Shown piece after piece: positions 1 to 9,841 of a stretch of 64,000 nucleotides of DNA (within the stretch, counting starts at the first letter, position 1; each line of letters begins with the position of its first letter). Under the pieces are notes generated by a model. It was not told the DNA's origin. It made no database searches and saw only the letters and a program-made list of their open reading frames with translations. The translations under genes were made by a program, and so were the position numbers. Location of the stretch: the NCBI GenBank assembly GCA_965220935.1, contig OZ244857.1:1488001-1552000 (forward strand). Reading direction: 5' to 3'. The DNA is from Bin80 sp965220935. Lineage in GTDB: Bacteria; Bacteroidota; Rhodothermia; Rhodothermales; Bin80.

Positions 1-1753
1 ATCTCATATCATCAGCGCCCTTGACCACTAAAAACGGGCCGATAGCCAAGGCATCCATATTTGTATTCTTAAAACAGCTCACTGCATCATCGGGAGAAGA
101 TACGATTGGCTCTCCTCTCACATTAAAACTAGTGTTGATCAGTACTGGACACTCTGTCCGTGCTTCAAACTCAGTCAATAACTGATAAAAAAGTGGGTGA
201 TCTATTTTAGATACTGTTTGAATTCGCGCGGATCCATCCACATGAGTGACTGCAGCAATTGAAGATTGGATATTTTTCTGTTTCTGTAATCCATCACCAT
301 GAGTTGCGGCATCATTGACTTGAGCTGTTAACAGCATGTAAGGACTTTTAGTCGTGATTTGAAACCACTCATTACTTTTTTCTTCAAGCACAGCTGGGGC
401 AAATGGTCTGAAACTTTCTCTGAATTTAATTGACTGATTCACATGCTGTTGCATTTCAAGTCTTCTCGGATCTGCTAGAATACTCCGATATCCAAGTGCC
501 CGAGGGCCATACTCCATTCGCCCTTGAAACCAGCCAATTACTTTTTGATTTTCAAGTAATTCTGCAACACACTTACATAAACTATCGTCACTGAGCTCCA
601 TATATGATAACGAAGCATGCTCCAGTGCAGATTGAATCTCTTGCCTGTGGTATGATGGCCCAAGCCCCAAACCTTTCATTGCATCTGATTTTGGAGGCTT
701 ACGTCGTGCTTTATGATGCTGAAACCACGCCATCAAGGCAGCGCCCAGCGCACCACCTGCATCACCCGCTGCGGGTTGAATCCATATTTGGTCACATATA
801 GATGATTGAACAAGTTTTCCATTAGCGACACAGTTGAGTGCAACACCACCTGCCATGCAGAGATTTTTTTCACCAGATTCATTGACTGCATATCGTGCCA
901 TTTTTAACACCACATCCTCAACTACGACCTGAATTGAACAAGCAAGGTTCAAGTCTTTTTTCGTAATGTCTGACTCTGGAATTCGGGCTTTGCCTTCAAA
1001 AAGAGATTCAAATGCTTTTGAGTACATCCTTAATCCCCAAGGGAAAGCAAAATATTTTAGATTTAGCCGATAAGATCCATCATGTTTGATATCTATCAAT
1101 TCATCAAGAATCATTTGAGTATAGATGGGCTCCCCATAGGGCGCCAATCCCATCAACTTATATTCACCAGAATTAACTTGAAAACCACAATAGCCCGTAA
1201 ATGTGCTATATAAAAGACCAAGTGAGTGAGGAAAATGAATCTCCTTTTCAAGCAAAATATCCGAGCCATGACCGGCGCCGATTGAAGTTGTCGCCCATTC
1301 CCCTACCCCATCGGTGGTCAAAATTGTAGCTGATTGAAATGGAGATGGAAAAAAAGCGCTGGCTGCATGGCTTTCATGATGTTCACAGAATAAAACCTGA
1401 CCATCAAAATCAAGACCTTTTTGAAGAATATCTGGAATCCATAAATTACGTTTAAGCCACACTGGCATCGCTTTGACAAATGATGGGATGCCGCGAGGAA
1501 CACCGCTTAAATAGGTTTCCAGAAGTCGCTCAAATTTTAGGAATGGCTTGTCGTAATAAGCAACTGAAGTTAATTCATTCGCAGAGATTCCAGCATAATC
1601 AAGGCACCATTGAATCGCATTGGCTGGAAATGATGCATCATGCTTGATCCTTGTAAATCGCTCTTCTTGAGCAGCGGCAACAATGACACCGTCTTTAAGC
1701 AAACATGCAGCGGCATCATGATACCAACAGCTGACCCCTAAAATATAGGTCAC
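1..1753 (-). CDS. NodU/CmcH-family carbamoyltransferase (3' end outside window)
   Basis: Read on the minus strand from a GTG at 1753; 584 codons are visible and the C-terminus runs off the left edge. The family transfers a carbamoyl group from carbamoyl phosphate, through carbamoyl-AMP, to hydroxyl groups of small molecules or sugars. Seen: an N-terminus beginning (V)TYILGVSCWYHDAA, the HHESH metal/nucleotide-site motif at residues 125-129, the ASKHA-like GGVALNCVANGK segment, RMEYGPRALG around residue 413, and the late CPVLINTSFN block typical of the C-terminal domain. The GTG overlaps the valS stop as GTGA, so translation is probably coupled to valS. The natural acceptor cannot be told from sequence; a glycan or secondary metabolite is equally possible. 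Confidence 0.88.
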   Translation of the reverse strand, partial: MTYILGVSCWYHDAAACLLKDGVIVAAAQEERFTRIKHDASFPANAIQWCLDYAGISANELTSVAYYDKPFLKFERLLETYLSGVPRGIPSFVKAMPVWLKRNLWIPDILQKGLDFDGQVLFCEHHESHAASAFFPSPFQSATILTTDGVGEWATTSIGAGHGSDILLEKEIHFPHSLGLLYSTFTGYCGFQVNSGEYKLMGLAPYGEPIYTQMILDELIDIKHDGSYRLNLKYFAFPWGLRMYSKAFESLFEGKARIPESDITKKDLNLACSIQVVVEDVVLKMARYAVNESGEKNLCMAGGVALNCVANGKLVQSSICDQIWIQPAAGDAGGALGAALMAWFQHHKARRKPPKSDAMKGLGLGPSYHRQEIQSALEHASLSYMELSDDSLCKCVAELLENQKVIGWFQGRMEYGPRALGYRSILADPRRLEMQQHVNQSIKFRESFRPFAPAVLEEKSNEWFQITTKSPYMLLTAQVNDAATHGDGLQKQKNIQSSIAAVTHVDGSARIQTVSKIDHPLFYQLLTEFEARTECPVLINTSFNVRGEPIVSSPDDAVSCFKNTNMDALAIGPFLVVKGADDMR

Positions 1754-4413
1754 GGGTCTAACCAGTCGGCCAGACTGGCGCGTAATTTTGCAATTTCAGA
1801 CTTGGCATCTAACTCTTTCTGGCGCTCATTTTGTACCACTTCCTCAGGAGCATGAGTGACAAATTTATCGTTCTGAAGTTTTATCTGAACTCTTTGAAGA
1901 AACTTTTCCTTTTGCGCTAAATTCTTGGCTAATCGCTCATACTCCGCTTTAGGGTCAACCATGCCCCGAACATAAACGATTGCAGATCCAACAACGGATG
2001 TAGCACACTGCTTAGGCTTTGGGAAATCAACGCCAACCTGCAAAATTTCTGCACGCGCCAGCTTAGTAAAATACTCCTGATGATTCTGTAAAATATCTGC
2101 TAAATGACCTTGGTGCGATGATAAACTTACTGACACTTGAATCGCCTTATTCGGAGCAACCCCATACTGACTACGTAGATTTCTGATGGCTGTGATGATC
2201 TCTTGAAGAAATGAAAAATTCTTTGCTCCTGTACGATCTATTTCTTCGTGAGGGGATGGCCATTTTGATATCATGCAAGCGTCACCCTTAGCACGAGGAC
2301 GGAGTCGATGCCATAAATCTTCAGTGATAAATGGCATAAACGGATGCAGAAGTTGGATGAGTTGCTCATAGATTTCAATGGCAATTGCAATCTTTTCCTC
2401 CGACATTGTAGATCCTACCTGTGGCTTGACTAGTTCCAGATACCAATCACAGAAGTCATTTCTGAATGTAGTATATAAAATATTTGCCGCCTCATTTAAG
2501 CGATAACGTATCAGCGCATCTTCTACGGACTTGATACACTCTACAAGGCGTGCCAACATCCACTTCTCCACTAATTCAAGTTGGTCTATGGATTGAGTTC
2601 GATGGTAGTCTTTTTCTGACTCTATGAATCGTCCAAATACATTAAACGCATTCCAGATTTTGTTCGCAAAGTTCCGCCCCATCTGAAACCCTGTTGGATC
2701 AAGGCGAATGTCCTGTCCCTGCGCACATAGAATCGTTAAATAAAACCGAACTGCATCTGCGCCATACTCTTCAATTAACTCCAAGGGATCAATTCCATTG
2801 CCCAAACTTTTGGACATCCAGCGCCCCATCTTGTCCTTGATCATCCCTGTGATAAAAATATCTCGGTAAGGTATCTCTCCAGTAAAGTAGAGCGATGCCA
2901 TGATCATGCGGGCGATCCAGAAAAATAGAATGTCATAACCTGACACAAGCACATCTGTGGGGTAAAAATATTTTAAGTCGGATCTGGTATCTTCGTCGTC
3001 TTCTGGCCAACCGAGTGTCGCAAATGGAAAGAGCCAAGAGGAAAACCAGGTGTCAAGAACATCCTCATCCTGAACCATATCTGGCTCTGGTTGCTCTATT
3101 GAAGCAGTAAATCCGCGACTCTCATCAATTTCTCCATTGGGGTCTGTATAATACCATACAGGAATTCGATGCCCCCACCATAATTGCCGGCTAATACACC
3201 AATCACGTATTTCCTCCAACCAGCGGAAGTATTCATTCTCCCACCGTTTAGGATAAAACTTGATTCGCCCATCTTTGACAGCAGCAATTGCTGGCGCTGC
3301 GAAGGGTTTCATCTTCACGAACCATTGACGCGAAAGAAGTGGCTCTACAATTGCGTTAGAGCGCTGTGAAATCGGGACTGTACTCGTGTAGGGTTGGATC
3401 TTTTCGAGAAATCCCCCGACCTCCAAGTCCTTAACAATCACCTCGCGCGCTTTAAAACGATCAAGTCCTTCATACTGACCGCAGTGTTGCGTCAATGTCC
3501 CATTTTCGGCAATCACGCTAACGGCCTCTAAATCATGGCGCTTCCCTACCTCAAAATCATTCTTGTCATGCCCAGGAGTGATTTTTAGCACACCACTTCC
3601 AAATTCTTGCTGTACATACTCATCTCCGATCACAGGGATAATTTTATCGGATAATGGTAAGTGAACTGATTGGTTAATTAGGTCAACATATCGCTGATCA
3701 TTTGGGTTGACTGCGACTGCAACATCACCAAACATTGTCTCTGGACGAGTTGTCGCCACAGTGATATGACCTGACCCGTCAACCAATGGATACTGAATAT
3801 ACCATAAGAATCCATCACGCTCAACATTATCAACTTCCTCGTCTGATAGAGCAGTTTGATCAACGGGGCACCAATTGACGAGATAATGACCTCGATAAAT
3901 TAATCCTGCTTCGTACAACTTCACAAAAACCGTCTGAACTGCCTTAACATATCCTTCATCCATGGTAAAACGCTCCCGCTCCCAATCGCAAGAATCGCCT
4001 AGTCTGCGCTTTTGTTGTAAAATTTGATCTCCATACTCCTGAACCCATTGCCAAATTTTATTAATGAACTCACTTCGTCCTAGATCAAAACGTGTCTTAT
4101 TGTCGTTCTTCTTGAGTTCACGCTCAACAACATTTTGTGTCGCAATTCCTGCATGATCTTTACCTGGCATCCAGAGGGCTTCTCTACCCTGCATTCTGCG
4201 CATGCGTGTGAGTGCGTCTTGAATTGTATCCTGAAGTGCATGCCCCATATGAAGTGCACCAGTCACATTCGGGGGAGGCATCATAATTGTATGAGGGGGC
4301 AACTTTGTCTTCCTGTCGGCACGAAAAAATCCATGTGACTCCCAATACTCATACCATTGAGACTCTGTTTTTTTAGGATCATACGGAGAAAAACGCTCGA
4401 TCGGATTAGTCAT
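1750..4413 (-). CDS. valS: Valyl-tRNA synthetase
   Basis: Class I aminoacyl-tRNA synthetase that charges tRNA-Val in the cytoplasm; 887 residues, normal for the family. The HIGH signature appears as HMGH at residues 55-58 after PPPNVTGAL. The second signature reads WMSKS, with MSKS at 533-536; the first Lys of KMSKS is replaced by Trp, while the second, more critical Lys is kept. A CP1 editing domain fills the middle and the last ~65 residues form the charged coiled-coil arm typical of ValRS. The start follows aroC by 18 bp and the stop overlaps the carbamoyltransferase GTG, so these genes may share a transcript. Confidence 0.97.
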   Translation of the reverse strand: MTNPIERFSPYDPKKTESQWYEYWESHGFFRADRKTKLPPHTIMMPPPNVTGALHMGHALQDTIQDALTRMRRMQGREALWMPGKDHAGIATQNVVERELKKNDNKTRFDLGRSEFINKIWQWVQEYGDQILQQKRRLGDSCDWERERFTMDEGYVKAVQTVFVKLYEAGLIYRGHYLVNWCPVDQTALSDEEVDNVERDGFLWYIQYPLVDGSGHITVATTRPETMFGDVAVAVNPNDQRYVDLINQSVHLPLSDKIIPVIGDEYVQQEFGSGVLKITPGHDKNDFEVGKRHDLEAVSVIAENGTLTQHCGQYEGLDRFKAREVIVKDLEVGGFLEKIQPYTSTVPISQRSNAIVEPLLSRQWFVKMKPFAAPAIAAVKDGRIKFYPKRWENEYFRWLEEIRDWCISRQLWWGHRIPVWYYTDPNGEIDESRGFTASIEQPEPDMVQDEDVLDTWFSSWLFPFATLGWPEDDEDTRSDLKYFYPTDVLVSGYDILFFWIARMIMASLYFTGEIPYRDIFITGMIKDKMGRWMSKSLGNGIDPLELIEEYGADAVRFYLTILCAQGQDIRLDPTGFQMGRNFANKIWNAFNVFGRFIESEKDYHRTQSIDQLELVEKWMLARLVECIKSVEDALIRYRLNEAANILYTTFRNDFCDWYLELVKPQVGSTMSEEKIAIAIEIYEQLIQLLHPFMPFITEDLWHRLRPRAKGDACMISKWPSPHEEIDRTGAKNFSFLQEIITAIRNLRSQYGVAPNKAIQVSVSLSSHQGHLADILQNHQEYFTKLARAEILQVGVDFPKPKQCATSVVGSAIVYVRGMVDPKAEYERLAKNLAQKEKFLQRVQIKLQNDKFVTHAPEEVVQNERQKELDAKSEIAKLRASLADWLDP

Positions 4414-4431
4414 TGTTCTGTAACTGTATGA

Positions 4432-5613
4432 CTAACGAGATCCATAGTTTTCAAACATTCCATCTAAGGTATCGGCTCCATATTTTTCTATAAATGCATT
4501 AGCAATGACCCATGCGACTGTTGCCTCTGCTACCGTAGAGGCAGCAGGGACACTCGTCACATCACTTCGCTCATAGCGCGTAGGTTGTGGCTTGCCTGAG
4601 TCCATATCTACGGTTTCTAAGGGCTTGATTAGAGTTGGTATCGGCTTCATATATCCGCGGACAATGATTGGCATACCATTGGTCATTCCTCCCTCCAAAC
4701 CACCCGCATGGTTTGTGCGCCGCTGATAATGATTGGAAGTATCAAGGTAGATCTCATCATGAACATTGGAACCTGTGCGAGATGTATTTTCAATTCCGTC
4801 TCCAATTTCAACGCCTTTCTGGGCTTGAATTGAGAGGATAGCTTGCGCAATTTGGCCACTGAGTCGTCTATCCCAGTGCACATACGAACCTAACCCTGGT
4901 GGCGCGCCAGTTACGATGACCTCGTAGGTTCCGCCCAACGAATCACCTGAACGTTTCACTTCCGTGATATGCTCTACACATGCTTTGCTGAGCTCGGAAT
5001 CAATCATACGCACCTGACTCTGATCTGCCAGATCATTAAGTGCCTCGGCGCCACGAGTGACCAAAACCTCTCTTTGATGAATATAGTCTTCTTCACTTTG
5101 CCATCCTACATCCCCAATCCTCAGAACATGGCTACCGACTTCAATCCCGAATTGTTTAATAAGTTGACGTGCAATCGTACAGCAAGCGACTCTAATCGCG
5201 GTTTCTCGGGCACTCGCGCGGTCAATTACTGGTCGGATATCATTAAATCCATATTTTCGAGCACCTTCAAGATCTGCATGGCCTGGGCGTGGCAATGTAA
5301 TCCGATCAATACCTGCCCCATCTCCATCAATGGACATGACCTGCGGCCACCCACTTTTATCCTGAGTGAATGCAGCATTATTGAGTTTGAGCGCAATCGG
5401 GCTTGCGATTGTTTTTGAGAAACGGACCCCAGAATAGATGTGAATGTTATCATGTTCAAATTTAGATCTTCCCCCTCTACCAAAGCCCAACCAGCGACGG
5501 GCAAGATGATGGTTAATGACATCCGCCGTCATCGGGACACCCGAAGGCATACCCTCAACAATTCCGACTAGCGCTTCACCATGGGACTCACCAGCGGTTA
5601 AATATTTGAGCAT
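4432..5613 (-). CDS. aroC: Chorismate synthase
   Basis: Last step of the shikimate pathway: converts EPSP to chorismate using reduced FMN. 393 residues, the usual bacterial length. Seen: the N-terminal LTAGESHGEALVGIVEGMPSG block, GRGGRSKFEHD, the RPGHADLEGARKYG signature, RASARETA, and the C-terminal DVTSVPAAS region that closes the FMN site. It lies 18 bp upstream of valS on the same strand. The 262 bp upstream of its start, before plsC, hold no gene and probably carry its promoter. Confidence 0.97.
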   Translation of the reverse strand: MLKYLTAGESHGEALVGIVEGMPSGVPMTADVINHHLARRWLGFGRGGRSKFEHDNIHIYSGVRFSKTIASPIALKLNNAAFTQDKSGWPQVMSIDGDGAGIDRITLPRPGHADLEGARKYGFNDIRPVIDRASARETAIRVACCTIARQLIKQFGIEVGSHVLRIGDVGWQSEEDYIHQREVLVTRGAEALNDLADQSQVRMIDSELSKACVEHITEVKRSGDSLGGTYEVIVTGAPPGLGSYVHWDRRLSGQIAQAILSIQAQKGVEIGDGIENTSRTGSNVHDEIYLDTSNHYQRRTNHAGGLEGGMTNGMPIIVRGYMKPIPTLIKPLETVDMDSGKPQPTRYERSDVTSVPAASTVAEATVAWVIANAFIEKYGADTLDGMFENYGSR

Positions 5614-5875
5614 TACAAATCTACTCCACTTTCATAGTGATTGATGCATCGTTTTCATAGCAGAGAATCTGAACATCCACAATTGTTGAGTCCTTAATAA
5701 ATGATTCCATCATTGTATCATGACAAAACACCCTGAAAAGAAATTCAATTACTCAATGACCTTTATACCATAGAATGCATCACAATGTGCCTTGAAACCC
5801 TTGGATCAATCTTTACAATGGTGAACACCTGTCATCAACTGTGCTGATAGTGAGATGTAATGATTTGCATGTTGG

Positions 5876-6661
5876 CTATGACTCAGGAATCGGTCCGCGT
5901 CCAGAAAGATTAATGATCGCCTCCCGCGCTGCAAGTGAGCTTTCTCTACGATTCATTCCAGCTATATTCACATAAGGGCCAATAACTAATTCAATGTCTA
6001 ATCTCTTGAGGCGTGCAATATGAATGACTTGCCGAATAAATGAATGGCGTTTTTCATCCGAAGTCATTGAGATAAATGTACGCCCTTGCGCCCCTTCAAC
6101 TTTGCGGCCGTCAAGGCCTGAAACATTAATAAAGATCGGTTGCAGCTTGCCCTCATCCCATCCTTGTAAACTTTGAAATGCTCCTGTTTTGAATGGTAAA
6201 AGATTCGATCCATTACCGACTGTTCCTTCTGGAAAAACCATTACAGATCCCCTCTGCATCAGGCGCTCTCTCACTTGAGAGGCAAATGTACTAGCATGTG
6301 CCTTTTGACGGCGATTAACCAGAATCATAGCATACGATATAGAGATCCATCCAATGATTGGCCAACGGGCAATTTCCGCTTTGCCAGCAAAGCAGACATC
6401 TAATTGAGATGCGATGAGAATTGGATCAAGTACAGTCAGATGATTACTCACTCTTAGTGTGGATGGCGACACCTTTGAGTCTGTGGATGCTTTAACATGA
6501 ATATTGAATATTCTACAAAAATTCCTTGCAGCGACTCCCTGACGCATCATTTTGTATGATAAAAGATCATCCTTAGGTTGAAAGCGCGCGCCGATTCGCG
6601 TGTAAATACACCCAATAATCGTTGTAATCAATGCAACAGCTAAGCGCAAGAATACACGCAT
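5876..6661 (-). CDS. plsC: 1-acyl-sn-glycerol-3-phosphate acyltransferase (PlsC family)
   Basis: Inner-membrane acyltransferase that makes phosphatidic acid from lysophosphatidic acid, or a close relative of that enzyme. 261 residues. Seen: one N-terminal hydrophobic segment (roughly residues 3-22), the catalytic H(X4)D motif in NHLTVLDP near residue 73, and the phosphate-binding FPEGTVGNGSN followed by FKTGAF. The PlsC domain is complete. The family also includes ornithine-lipid and other lyso-lipid acyltransferases, so the acceptor is inferred. Confidence 0.85.
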   Translation of the reverse strand: MRVFLRLAVALITTIIGCIYTRIGARFQPKDDLLSYKMMRQGVAARNFCRIFNIHVKASTDSKVSPSTLRVSNHLTVLDPILIASQLDVCFAGKAEIARWPIIGWISISYAMILVNRRQKAHASTFASQVRERLMQRGSVMVFPEGTVGNGSNLLPFKTGAFQSLQGWDEGKLQPIFINVSGLDGRKVEGAQGRTFISMTSDEKRHSFIRQVIHIARLKRLDIELVIGPYVNIAGMNRRESSLAAREAIINLSGRGPIPES

Positions 6662-7267
6662 GACTCATTAATCTTTGATGAGAAACAATATCCGTTCCAC
6701 AGATCCTAATCTATGAAAATTGTAGGCGAGGGGGCATTTATTATCTGTGGTTTTTGACTTGACATGGCAGCAGCGTGAACGAAAATTTCGCGGATCATGT
6801 TCATAATAGATTGGATGAAAGAATTTTACTTTTATGTAGCGAGATAGATTGAGTACAATGATTTTGGTCTGCAGAAAGTACATTGGATGATGCGCATCTC
6901 TCGGGGAGTGACCATCATCACTTCTATCAAACATCATTACGAAAAACACGTCCAGACACTCGATTTGGTGCTTAACCTCATCTCCATCTCTGTTGGCACT
7001 CTGGGCGATTGCATCATTAATTTAATGGATCATGTCACATGGGTTTTTCGTACAGAAGCGTTTCATACGACAATCAAGGAAAAATGGCTGATGAGGATCA
7101 TAACACACAAACCGCACAATGCATGACTTAACACTGTTACTTGGAGCCTATATTTATTACATTCAAGAATTTGGTCAATGCTCATTAAACAAATTAGATC
7201 ATGTGACGATTTATCCATCAGCTCACGCTTATAAACATGAACGTATAGTCTAACGAATTGAATAAAT
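6662..7267. other. Intergenic region between divergent plsC and glycosyltransferase genes
   Basis: About 600 bp lie between two divergently transcribed genes. Only short open frames without recognisable similarity occur on either strand; a 93-codon minus-strand frame has a composition typical of chance reading. It presumably carries both promoters, but no clear -35/-10 pair, riboswitch or tRNA was recognised. Confidence 0.5.
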
Positions 7268-8449
7268 TTGCACTCTATCACCCGAATCAATGAGTGGATG
7301 AATCTCAATCATTCTGAGGAGTTATTTGATATCGTATTTACATTCACAGGGGATCCAACCTTGAATTCCCGTGCACTGCGTCAATTAATGTTACTTTCAG
7401 ATCTTGGGGTGAATATATTGGTGTTGGGAATGGCCGATTACCCTAGATCCCCAACTATAAATATTCCTAACATTACACTGAAATATATCCCGAAAGCAAC
7501 GGGAACTGGGCCTCGTTTCTTCTTTCAAGTTCATCGAAATTTCAAACGTGCACTCAGTACTATCATTTCCAAGGTCTATCATGCAAGCGATCTTTATTGT
7601 CTTGCAGCAATCTCTCAGACAGCGATGCATCATCATGCTAAGTTAGTTTTTGATTCTCGTGAACTCTATACACATCTCCCCGCAACCGTCAAACGCCCTT
7701 GGGTACGCGCAGTCTGGTCATTTATTGAGCGCCAATATATCCATCATGCGGACTGCATCTTCACAGTCAGCGAAAGCATATCCAAACATCTGAAGGAACA
7801 CTATGACTTAGATTCAGTACATTTGATGCTTAATATACCCCCGCTCCCCTCAAAGACTTCAACTCCATCACTTAGAAAACGTCTGAACATCTCTGATAAG
7901 ATTAAAATCATACTTCATCAGGGAAACTTACAAAAACATCGAGGGATCTCTATGATGGTTGAAGCAATGCGTTACACACAAAATGCTGTTCTGGTTTTTA
8001 TGGGTGGAGGTCCACTCAGAGAAGAGACTGAACAACTAGTCATTGACTTGAATCTGAGTTCCAAGGTCAGATTCCTTGACTCAGTTTCTCCCGATGACTT
8101 ACTCAATGTGACGGCTACCGCAGATCTTGGACTCACATTCCTTGAAGACTCCTGCCTAAATCATCGCTACGCACTCCCAAATAAATTCTTTGAATATTTA
8201 ACGGCTGGTGTTCCAGTTATTGCAAGTAATCTTCCAGAAATTGCAGGGATTATTAAGCGATATGACGTTGGCTGTGTTGTTCCAAGTGGAGATGCAACTG
8301 CACTAGGCACTGCGCTTAATGCCGCAGCTCACAATCCTGAACAGCTTGATAAATGGGCTAGTAATACCGCTTACGTTAAAGAAAACTTTAACTTTGACAT
8401 TGAATCAAAACATTTTCTAACCCCTTATCGCCGTCTCTTAGAATGCTGA
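7268..8449 (+). CDS. Glycosyltransferase family 4-like protein
   Basis: GT-B fold glycosyltransferase, probably moving a sugar from a nucleotide-sugar donor to a cell-envelope acceptor. 393 residues from this ATG; a second ATG at codon 11 (MNLNHSEELFD) is an equally possible start. Seen: an N-terminal acceptor half with FDSRELYTHLP and DCIFTVSESISKHL, and a C-terminal donor half with ILHQGNLQKHRG, VFMGGGPL, the retaining-enzyme stretch ALPNKFFEYLTAGVPVIAS and LPEIAGII. The stop overlaps the next gene's start by 7 bp. Donor and product cannot be predicted. Confidence 0.85.
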   Translation: MHSITRINEWMNLNHSEELFDIVFTFTGDPTLNSRALRQLMLLSDLGVNILVLGMADYPRSPTINIPNITLKYIPKATGTGPRFFFQVHRNFKRALSTIISKVYHASDLYCLAAISQTAMHHHAKLVFDSRELYTHLPATVKRPWVRAVWSFIERQYIHHADCIFTVSESISKHLKEHYDLDSVHLMLNIPPLPSKTSTPSLRKRLNISDKIKIILHQGNLQKHRGISMMVEAMRYTQNAVLVFMGGGPLREETEQLVIDLNLSSKVRFLDSVSPDDLLNVTATADLGLTFLEDSCLNHRYALPNKFFEYLTAGVPVIASNLPEIAGIIKRYDVGCVVPSGDATALGTALNAAAHNPEQLDKWASNTAYVKENFNFDIESKHFLTPYRRLLEC

Positions 8450-8964
8450 ATATCCTCCGGTTGCAATTGATACTCCTACTACTAATCGGATGCAGATCTG
8501 ATACAGAAGTCAAACCTGTCACTAGCGATGATATTCCCTCATTAGCAAACCCGATGACATGGCCAACTTTTGATGAAGCCATTACGACTGCCTCTGAGAC
8601 TGGTAAACCTATCTTGATTGACATTTATGCACCGTGGTGTGGGTGGTGTCGCAAGATGCAGAATGAGGTATATACCGACGCAATTCTAGTCGAATATGTG
8701 CAAAATAATTTTGCCTATGGCCGTCTCAATATTGATGATTCAGAGACCTCACACATGTTTCAGGGGTATACCCTCACATCCCAAGAGCTTGGATACAGTC
8801 TTGGAGCAGAAGGAACTCCGACATCAGTATTTCTCACCAGCGACGGGGATTATATTGCTAAATGCCCCGGCTATTGGTCAAAAGAGGATTTCAGTATCGC
8901 CCTACGGTACGTAGCAACTGGGGCTTGGCAAGAAACTACCTACGAAGAATTCGCCCGATTCTGA
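8443..8964 (+). CDS. Thioredoxin-fold lipoprotein
   Basis: 173-residue envelope thiol protein. An N-terminal signal ends in a lipobox (LLIGC, Cys17), which predicts lipid anchoring. The thioredoxin active site is APWCGWC (Cys66 and Cys69), followed by RKMQNEVYTD and a late GTPTSVFL segment with the cis-proline, as in the DUF255/thioredoxin_7-type branch. It starts inside the end of the upstream glycosyltransferase gene, so the two are likely cotranslated. Its 3' end overlaps the convergent nitrilase-family gene by 25 bp. The redox partner is unknown. Confidence 0.82.
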   Translation: MLNILRLQLILLLLIGCRSDTEVKPVTSDDIPSLANPMTWPTFDEAITTASETGKPILIDIYAPWCGWCRKMQNEVYTDAILVEYVQNNFAYGRLNIDDSETSHMFQGYTLTSQELGYSLGAEGTPTSVFLTSDGDYIAKCPGYWSKEDFSIALRYVATGAWQETTYEEFARF

Positions 8965-9812
8965 ATAGCTACTGCTCCCCCATCATATACATCTGGTCGG
9001 CGATCTCTTAAAAACAACTTTCTTGCATGGGAGCTATCACATTTCCGAAAATCTAAGTCTTGCATCAGAATGAAAGTCTGGGACTCTGGTGCACGAGCGA
9101 GTATAGTTCCCATGGGATCCACTATACATGAGCCACCCCCAAACATTAAGACATCTTCTTGTCCAACACGATTCGCCAGAGCCATATAATAGCCATTCTG
9201 GAAAGCGCCAACCCTCAGTTCAGCTTCAAACAATCCATCCGGCCATTCATTGAGAGCTCCTGCCTGAGGTACAACAACCAGGTCTGCCCCTTGCAACGCT
9301 AATGCTCTGAGATATTCACTGTAGTGACGATCATAGCATATCGCGACACCAACTCGGCCTGCTGCAGTTGAATAAACGGGGGCCTGCTGACCAGCGACGG
9401 TGTAATAATCCTGTTCATAAAACCCATCATACTGGGTAATATGCATCATCCTTGTGACCCCTAATATTGACCCATCCGCATCAATGACTGGTGACGCGTC
9501 AAACCCATGATGGCCTTCTCGGGCATATAAATTGAGAATGACCACGGTGCCTAATCGCTTCGCTGCCTTACAAAATAGGTCCGTTGTTTGACCAGGAATT
9601 TCCTCAGCTAATGATAATGGAGGCAGATGATTCCCCAAACACTCGGGATAACGGTTTCGCTGATGTTGAGGGTAAAATGGGGTAAAGGCTAACTCAGGAT
9701 AAACGACTAGATCAGCCCCAGCCTCTGCTGCAATTTCTAATGATTCCAATCCGCGAGTAAGGTTATCCTGAATATCCTCAGATGCAGAGCATTGAATCAC
9801 AGCAAGTTTCAT
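8940..9812 (-). CDS. Nitrilase-superfamily carbon-nitrogen hydrolase
   Basis: 290 residues with the nitrilase fold, whose members cleave amides, carbamoyl groups or nitriles through a Glu-Lys-Cys triad. The Glu is seen in VVYPELAF (Glu40) and the nucleophile in AICYDRHY (Cys159). The position normally holding the catalytic Lys (consensus YRKxH) reads TRMMH, putting Met122 there. This may mark a subfamily with altered chemistry. The C-terminal half (VGAFQNGYYMALANRVG) is otherwise normal. The gene is convergent with, and overlaps the 3' end of, the thioredoxin lipoprotein gene. Substrate unknown. Confidence 0.8.
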   Translation of the reverse strand: MKLAVIQCSASEDIQDNLTRGLESLEIAAEAGADLVVYPELAFTPFYPQHQRNRYPECLGNHLPPLSLAEEIPGQTTDLFCKAAKRLGTVVILNLYAREGHHGFDASPVIDADGSILGVTRMMHITQYDGFYEQDYYTVAGQQAPVYSTAAGRVGVAICYDRHYSEYLRALALQGADLVVVPQAGALNEWPDGLFEAELRVGAFQNGYYMALANRVGQEDVLMFGGGSCIVDPMGTILARAPESQTFILMQDLDFRKCDSSHARKLFLRDRRPDVYDGGAVAIQNRANSS

Positions 9813-9841
9813 GTACTTTGATGTAAAGATTGAAGTTTTTC

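Noticed and set aside
4969..5522. 149-codon plus-strand and 98-codon minus-strand frames inside aroC
   Set aside because: Both lie wholly within aroC in other frames; aroC has all conserved blocks.
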